NCBI GenBank assembly: GCA_002403455.1
Contig: DHHV01000125.1
Location: 1 to 17,820 of the forward strand
DNA: 17,820 nt
Source: Hyphomonadaceae bacterium UBA4763
Lineage (GTDB): Bacteria; Pseudomonadota; Alphaproteobacteria; Caulobacterales; Aquidulcibacteraceae
Reading direction: 5' to 3'
Part shown: positions 13,653 to 17,820 of the stretch, in pieces
Numbering within the stretch: the first letter of the stretch is position 1
How the letters are laid out: each line of letters starts with the position of its first letter
Made by a program: the position numbers and the translations under genes
The notes under the pieces: generated by a model
Databases searched by the model: none
What the model was told of the DNA's origin: nothing
The model's input: only the letters and a program-made list of their open reading frames with translations

Positions 13653-14048
13653 ATGAAATCCAAATCGATCGCCTTGGCGATGTTCGCCGCTGCCTTGTTG
13701 GCCTCGCCGGCGCTGGCCGGCGAATGCACGCCGACCCAAGAACAAGAAATCGGCGGCCAATTGGCCAAAGCCGCGCGCGACACCGTCAACGGGATCGCGC
13801 CGGTGCAAGGCAAGCAAATCTTCAACTTCGACAAATGCGATTTCGGCGCGGTGTCGAAAACCCTGAAAATCGAAGGCAAATATAGCTATTTGGGCGATGG
13901 CGGCCTGTTCTGGGTAACGGTTGCGTCGGAATTCAAGCAAGGCGATGCGCCGGTGGTGACTGTCACCGGCATGAGCAAGAACCTCGTTGAGGCGGTGCGC
14001 GCCCAACAGGCGAATGCGCCGGCGACCTTGGTGGCCGCGCTGCCGTAA
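13653..14048 (+). CDS. Small secreted or periplasmic protein, function unknown (131 aa)
   Basis: I do not recognise a family. The start is well supported: AGGAG (13642-13646) ends 6 bases before the ATG. The N-terminus is a classic Sec signal peptide (MKSKSIALAMFAAALLASPA), with cleavage after ALA at residue 22. The mature part is about 109 residues and has just two cysteines (C25 and C62), which could form one disulfide. It has a predicted helical stretch (EQEIGGQLAKAARDTVNGI), a beta-rich middle (FNFDKCDFGAVSKTLKIEG, then FWVTVASEF and PVVTVTG) and an alanine-rich helix at the end. There are no membrane segments or catalytic motifs. It stands alone, with a 136-base upstream gap and a strong terminator downstream, so it is probably monocistronic. 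Confidence 0.85.
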   Translation: MKSKSIALAMFAAALLASPALAGECTPTQEQEIGGQLAKAARDTVNGIAPVQGKQIFNFDKCDFGAVSKTLKIEGKYSYLGDGGLFWVTVASEFKQGDAPVVTVTGMSKNLVEAVRAQQANAPATLVAALP

Positions 14049-14076
14049 TCGATTTTCCCAAACGGGATCAGCGAAT

Positions 14077-14110
14077 AAAAAAGCGGTCGACGCCGTCGAC
14101 CGCTTTTTTT
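14077..14110. terminator. Bidirectional intrinsic terminator
   Basis: AAAAAAGCGGTCGAC, loop GCC, GTCGACCGCTTTTTTT. The stem is a perfect 9 bp of mixed sequence, extended by six A-T pairs. The T-run on each strand lets it serve both the 131-aa gene (plus) and clpA (minus), which converge on it. Confidence 0.93.
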
Positions 14111-14133
14111 GTGCGTCCGCGAAAACCTAATGG

Positions 14134-16467
14134 CTAATTGATCGTCTCGGAAGCGAGCGGCGGCTCGTCCTCGGCGATCTCTTCATTATCGTCCGATTTC
14201 GCCGGCGGCGCATCGCCTTCGAAAAAGGTGAACGCCAATTTGGTTGCATCTTCTGGATCGACATCGACGCGCACCGCGCCGCCGCGCCGCAATTTGCCGA
14301 ACAGCAATTCGTCGGCGAGGCCCTTTTTGATGTGCTCCTGGATGACCCGGGCGAGCGGACGCGCGCCAAAATGCTCGTCATAGCCTTGCTTGCCGAGCCA
14401 TTCGGCGGCGGCGGGCGTCAGCTCGATCGTCACCTGGCGGTCGGCGAGTTGGGCTTCCAATTGCAGAACGAATTTCTGCACGACCTGCTGGATGATTTCT
14501 GGCGTCAGTCCGCCGAAGGGGATCACGGCGTCGAGGCGATTGCGGAATTCCGGCGTGAACAAGCGCTTGATTGCGTCTTCGGCCTCGCCATCGCGGCGGC
14601 CGCGGCCAAAGCCGATGCCGTCTTTCGCCGCGTCGGACGCACCGGCATTGGTCGTCATGATCAAGATGACATTGCGGAAATCGACCTTCTTGCCATTGGC
14701 GTCGGTCAGCGCGCCATGGTCCATGACCTGCAACAAGATGTTGAAGAGGTCGGGATGGGCTTTCTCGATCTCATCCAGCAATAGAACGCAATGGGGGTGC
14801 TGATCGACGCCGTCGGTCAACAGCCCGCCCTGGTCAAATCCGACATAGCCGGGCGGTGCGCCGATCAAGCGCGAGACGGTATGGCGCTCCATATATTCGG
14901 ACATGTCAAAGCGCAGCAATTCAACGCCCATGATCGAGGCAAGTTGACGGGCAACCTCGGTTTTGCCAACCCCGGTCGGCCCGGAGAACAAATAATTGCC
15001 AATCGGCTTGCCTGGATCGCGCAAGCCGGCGCGCGCCATTTTGATGGCGGCGGCGAGCGCTTCGATCGCCTTGTCTTGGCCGAAGACGACGCGTTTGAGG
15101 TCGTCATCGAGCGTGCGCAGCGCCTCGGCGTCGGATTTCGACACGCTTTTCGGCGGAATGCGGGCCATTTTGGCGATCACCGCTTCGATTTCCTTGACGC
15201 CGATGGTTTTGCGCCGGCGCGCTTCGGGGATCAGCATTTGCGAGGCGCCCGCCTCGTCGATCACGTCGATCGCCTTGTCGGGCAATTTGCGGTCGCCGAT
15301 ATATTTGGCCGACAGGTCAACGGCGGCCTTGATCGCCTCGGTGGTATAACGCAGGCGATGGAATTCCTCGAAATAGGGCTTGAGGCCCATCAGGATTTTG
15401 GTGGCGTCGGGGATCGAGGGCTCGGTGACGTCGATTTTCTGAAAGCGGCGGGCCAGCGCCCGATCTTTCTCGAAATGCTGGCGGTATTCTTTGTAGGTGG
15501 TCGAGCCCATGCAGCGCAATTGGCCCGATTGCAGCGCCGGTTTGAGAAGGTTCGAGGCGTCCATCGCCCCGCCAGAGGTCGCGCCCGCGCCAATCACCGT
15601 GTGGATTTCATCGATGAAGAGGATGGCTTTGGGGCGGCGCTCCAATTCCTTCATCACCGATTTCAGGCGCTCTTCGAAATCGCCGCGATAGCGCGTTCCG
15701 GCCAATAACGCGCCCATATCGAGCGAATAAATCGTCGTATCGGCCAACACGTCCGGCACGTCTTTCTCGATGATCTTGCGGGCGAGGCCCTCGGCGATCG
15801 CGGTTTTGCCAACGCCCGGGTCGCCGACCAGCAGCGGATTGTTCTTTTGCCGGCGGCAAAGGATCTGGATGGCGCGATCAACTTCCGCGATGCGCCCGAT
15901 CAATGGATCAATGCGCCCGGTCTTGGCTTTTTCGTTCAGATCGACGCAGAATTGCGCCAGCGCTTCGCTTTCCTTCGAGTTCGGCTTGTCCTCGTCGCTG
16001 CGATTGCTGCGCGCGCGCGACGGGCCTTGGTTCTTGGCGACCCCATGGCTGACATATTGCACCGCGTCATAGCGCGACATCTGCTGTTCTTGCAGGAAGA
16101 AAATCGCGTGGCTCTCGCGCTCGGCAAACATCGAGATCAGCACATTGGCGCCGGTGACCTCGTCGCGGCCGGAGCTTTCGACATGCATGGCGGCGCGTTG
16201 CACGACGCGCTGAAAGCCGGCGGTCGGTCGCGCTTCGCCCTCGGTTTTTAAGATCAGCTGATCGAGATCGGTGTCAATATACCCCGACAGGTCGGTGCGC
16301 AGCTTGTCGAGATCGACTCGGCAAGCCCGCATGACGTCGGCGGCGTCCTGTTCGTCGATCAACGCCAGCAGCAAATGCTCCAGCGTCGCGCATTCATGGC
16401 GGCGGTCATTGGCAAAGCGCATGGCGCGCTCAATGGCGGCGCGCAGACCTTTAGTAAGTGAAGGCAC
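14134..16467 (-). CDS. clpA: ATP-dependent Clp protease ATP-binding subunit ClpA
   Basis: An AAA+ unfoldase that forms a hexamer, unfolds substrates and passes them into ClpP. The start is GTG at 16467, with AGGAA at suitable spacing in the clpS-clpA junction; the length is 777 residues. The N-domain (1-145) binds ClpS. The first ATPase domain has Walker A GDPGVGKT (215-222) and Walker B ILFIDEIH (282-289). The second has GPTGVGKT (496-503) and VLLLDEIE (561-568). The ClpP-docking loop IGF is at 618-620, matching the IGL loop of E. coli ClpA. A charged, low-complexity linker (residues 148-166) and an acidic tail frame the core. The gap from the clpS stop is 9 bases, so the pair is an operon. 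The gene ends near the bidirectional terminator at 14077-14110. Confidence 0.97.
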   Translation of the reverse strand: MPSLTKGLRAAIERAMRFANDRRHECATLEHLLLALIDEQDAADVMRACRVDLDKLRTDLSGYIDTDLDQLILKTEGEARPTAGFQRVVQRAAMHVESSGRDEVTGANVLISMFAERESHAIFFLQEQQMSRYDAVQYVSHGVAKNQGPSRARSNRSDEDKPNSKESEALAQFCVDLNEKAKTGRIDPLIGRIAEVDRAIQILCRRQKNNPLLVGDPGVGKTAIAEGLARKIIEKDVPDVLADTTIYSLDMGALLAGTRYRGDFEERLKSVMKELERRPKAILFIDEIHTVIGAGATSGGAMDASNLLKPALQSGQLRCMGSTTYKEYRQHFEKDRALARRFQKIDVTEPSIPDATKILMGLKPYFEEFHRLRYTTEAIKAAVDLSAKYIGDRKLPDKAIDVIDEAGASQMLIPEARRRKTIGVKEIEAVIAKMARIPPKSVSKSDAEALRTLDDDLKRVVFGQDKAIEALAAAIKMARAGLRDPGKPIGNYLFSGPTGVGKTEVARQLASIMGVELLRFDMSEYMERHTVSRLIGAPPGYVGFDQGGLLTDGVDQHPHCVLLLDEIEKAHPDLFNILLQVMDHGALTDANGKKVDFRNVILIMTTNAGASDAAKDGIGFGRGRRDGEAEDAIKRLFTPEFRNRLDAVIPFGGLTPEIIQQVVQKFVLQLEAQLADRQVTIELTPAAAEWLGKQGYDEHFGARPLARVIQEHIKKGLADELLFGKLRRGGAVRVDVDPEDATKLAFTFFEGDAPPAKSDDNEEIAEDEPPLASETIN

Positions 16468-16476
16468 GGCTCGTTC

Positions 16477-16806
16477 CTATTCCTTCTCCATGGTGCATTG
16501 GAGCGGATGCTCATGGCGTCGCGCAAGGTCTAAAACTTGCGCGACTTTGGTCTCAGCGATTTCAAAGGTGAAAACGCCGCAAATCCCAACGCCGTTCTGA
16601 TGCACATGCAGCATAATACGGGTGGCCTCTTCGCGGTTTTTCCCGAAGAAGCGCTCTAATACGTAAACAACAAACTCCATCGGCGTGTAGTCATCGTTCA
16701 GTAACAACACGCGGTAGAATGACGGTTTTTTTGTTTTTTGTTCGGTTTTTGTTGTGACCCCGATATCGACATCATCGTCGTTGGGGCGCATGGGCGATTG
16801 AGACAT
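16477..16806 (-). CDS. clpS: Clp protease adaptor ClpS
   Basis: The N-degron adaptor: it binds proteins with bulky hydrophobic N-terminal residues and hands them to ClpA-ClpP. The ATG at 16806 gives 109 residues. A flexible acidic N-terminus (about 28 residues) precedes the folded core. The binding pocket is recognisable: RVLLLNDDYTPMEFV (N37, D38, D39, M43) and VHQNGVGICGVFTFEIAETK (H69), in a register three residues from the E. coli protein. The frame is open further upstream to 17154, but that part is arginine- and serine-rich shadow sequence, so the 109-residue form is preferred. GAGAG lies upstream of the ATG at a rather long distance. clpA follows after 9 bases. Confidence 0.95.
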   Translation of the reverse strand: MSQSPMRPNDDDVDIGVTTKTEQKTKKPSFYRVLLLNDDYTPMEFVVYVLERFFGKNREEATRIMLHVHQNGVGICGVFTFEIAETKVAQVLDLARRHEHPLQCTMEKE

Positions 16807-16865
16807 CCGCGATTTCTCTCTATCGTCGCAAATTTCGGCGCAGGCGCCAGAAGAAGAAAATTGAG

Positions 16866-16884
16866 CTGCGGCCCTCAGCCGCAG
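16866..16884 (-). terminator. Hairpin between the Deg protease gene and clpS, possible weak terminator
   Basis: On the minus strand CTGCGGC, loop TGAGG, GCCGCAG is a perfect 7-bp GC-rich stem followed by the T-rich CTCAATTTTCTTCTTCT. The T-run is broken and delayed, so termination would be partial. The rest of the 202-base gap (16807-17008) holds a weak promoter candidate: TATGTT at 16910-16915 on the minus strand, 17 bases from CTTCCA, three of six in the -35 box. Confidence 0.35.
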
Positions 16885-17008
16885 GGCGGCGATTCCCGCT
16901 TTCCCCGCTAACATATGATGCAATGCGCCCAATGGAAGGCGGAATTTTGGTGATCGGCGCGTGAGCGCGCGGCAAAAGCGGGCGCGTCGACCCGCAGGAC
17001 TCGCCGGG

Positions 17009-17820
17009 TCAATTCGCCCCGAACGCGTAAAAAGCGCGATTGCCGTCCTGGAACGCATAGACCGGCACCGGGCGATCCTTATTGGCGCGCGCCCAGCCTC
17101 GCGCCTTCTCCACCGCTTCGGCCGGAGTTTTGACCGCCGCAAAGCCGATCTCAAGGATTACATCGCCCGCCGAAATGCGCCCGGCGGCGGCGCTGCGGCC
17201 ATCGACGCTGACCACCAGGACGCCCGTAATGCTTTGCGGGATGTTAAAGCGCCGCCGCTGATCGGCCGACAGCTCCGCCAAGGTCATCCCTAGGGCGCGC
17301 TCGCCAGCGACGGGGCGGTCCGCTTCCGGGGGTGGGCGGTTGGCGGGCCGCTCTTCATTCAGCCGCGCCACATTGACCGACAGGCTCTGGCGTCGGCCTT
17401 GGCGCAGCAAATCAAGCCGCACCGTCTTGCCGACGGCGGTCGCCGCGACCGCGCGGCTGAAACCCCGATCATCGAGCACGGCTTTGCCGTCAAAGGTGGT
17501 GATGATGTCGCCGACGCGAATGCCGGCCTTGGCGGCGGGGCCGTCAGCGGTCACCGCGCGCACCAGCGCCCCGCGCGGGCGATCAACGCCAAAGCTGGCG
17601 GCCAGCTCGCGGGTGACCTCTTGGGTGTTGACGCCGATATAGCCGCGCCGCGTTTCGCCGAACTCGATCAATTGCCGCACGACCGGTTCGATCAATTCGG
17701 CAGGCGCCGCAAAACCGAGCCCAACCGAGGCGCCGGTCGGCGAGACGATCGCCGTATTCACCCCGATCACTGCGCCTTGAAGATTGAACAAGGGCCCGCC
17801 GGAATTGCCGCGATTGATCG
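17009..17820 (-). CDS. Deg/HtrA-type periplasmic serine protease, N-terminal part outside the window
   Basis: Only the C-terminal 270 or so residues are visible; the gene begins beyond the window end. The first readable residues are INRGNSGGPLFNLQGAVIG, containing the catalytic serine motif GNSGGP (Ser codon at 17801-17803), so the His and Asp of the triad lie outside. Two PDZ domains follow: the first begins about RRGYIGVNTQEVTRELAASF and includes AAKAGIRVGDIITTFDGKAV, and the second has GVLVVSVDGRSAAAGRISAGDVI. Two PDZ domains fit the DegP/DegQ (Do) class, which forms oligomers and acts as protease and chaperone on damaged envelope proteins. A proline-rich linker (RPANRPPPEADRP) joins the PDZ domains. 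It shares its strand with clpS-clpA, but the 202-base gap suggests separate transcription. Confidence 0.93.
   Translation of the reverse strand, partial: INRGNSGGPLFNLQGAVIGVNTAIVSPTGASVGLGFAAPAELIEPVVRQLIEFGETRRGYIGVNTQEVTRELAASFGVDRPRGALVRAVTADGPAAKAGIRVGDIITTFDGKAVLDDRGFSRAVAATAVGKTVRLDLLRQGRRQSLSVNVARLNEERPANRPPPEADRPVAGERALGMTLAELSADQRRRFNIPQSITGVLVVSVDGRSAAAGRISAGDVILEIGFAAVKTPAEAVEKARGWARANKDRPVPVYAFQDGNRAFYAFGAN

Noticed and set aside
16807..17154. N-terminal extension of ClpS to a 225-residue protein
   Set aside because: The added part is arginine-rich, overlaps the end of the Deg gene and includes the intergenic hairpin. ClpS proteins are about 100-120 residues.
1..17820. CRISPR array, tRNA, rRNA, insertion sequence or phage genes
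   Set aside because: No spaced direct repeats, cloverleaf-like segments, transposase motifs or phage structural genes were seen on reading both strands.

Overview
The window looks like chromosomal DNA of a GC-rich alphaproteobacterium. The evidence is a TonB-dependent receptor of the long Xanthomonas/Caulobacter type, a TopA with a lysine-rich C-terminal tail, a ClpS-ClpA pair of alphaproteobacterial style, and a short repeat carrying a GGGAACCGGTTTT core that I recall as common in that class. I cannot name the genus. Most genes are ordinary housekeeping genes. The accessory part is a small maltodextrin-type cassette between 4058 and 10972.

Layout. Positions 1-2560 (minus) hold most of topA, whose 3' end lies outside the window. 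A near-consensus sigma70 promoter (2700-2728) points the other way, into a 73-residue unknown protein, rsfS and rlmH (2750-3949, plus). A palindromic repeat-like element overlaps the rlmH stop codon and fills the gap to the next gene. Two divergent GH13 genes follow, separated by only 78 bases: a secreted alpha-amylase-like enzyme (4058-5794, minus) and a lipoprotein cyclomaltodextrinase-like enzyme (5879-7864, plus). A TonB-dependent receptor (8054-10972, plus) comes next. Its upstream region folds into three back-to-back hairpins, and it ends at a strong intrinsic terminator. Next are pheT (11120-13516, plus), without pheS beside it, and a small secreted protein of unknown function (13653-14048, plus). 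A bidirectional terminator separates that gene from the convergent clpS-clpA operon (16806 down to 14134, minus). The C-terminal part of a Deg/HtrA serine protease (minus) lies upstream of clpS and runs off the window end.

How the genes may work together. The receptor could bring maltodextrins across the outer membrane. The secreted amylase and the lipoprotein cyclomaltodextrinase could cut the polymer or cyclic dextrin before and after import. This is inferred from family and proximity. There is no inner-membrane transporter, cytoplasmic glucosidase or LacI-type regulator in the window. RsfS and RlmH both act on the large ribosomal subunit. ClpS feeds N-degron substrates to ClpA, and the adjacent Deg protease handles envelope proteins. 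I found no CRISPR array, rRNA, tRNA, transposase or defence system, and nothing I would call a wholly new system. The points most worth checking are the structured leader of the receptor gene, the shared sequence words upstream of the sugar genes, and the orphaned pheT and rsfS-rlmH arrangements.
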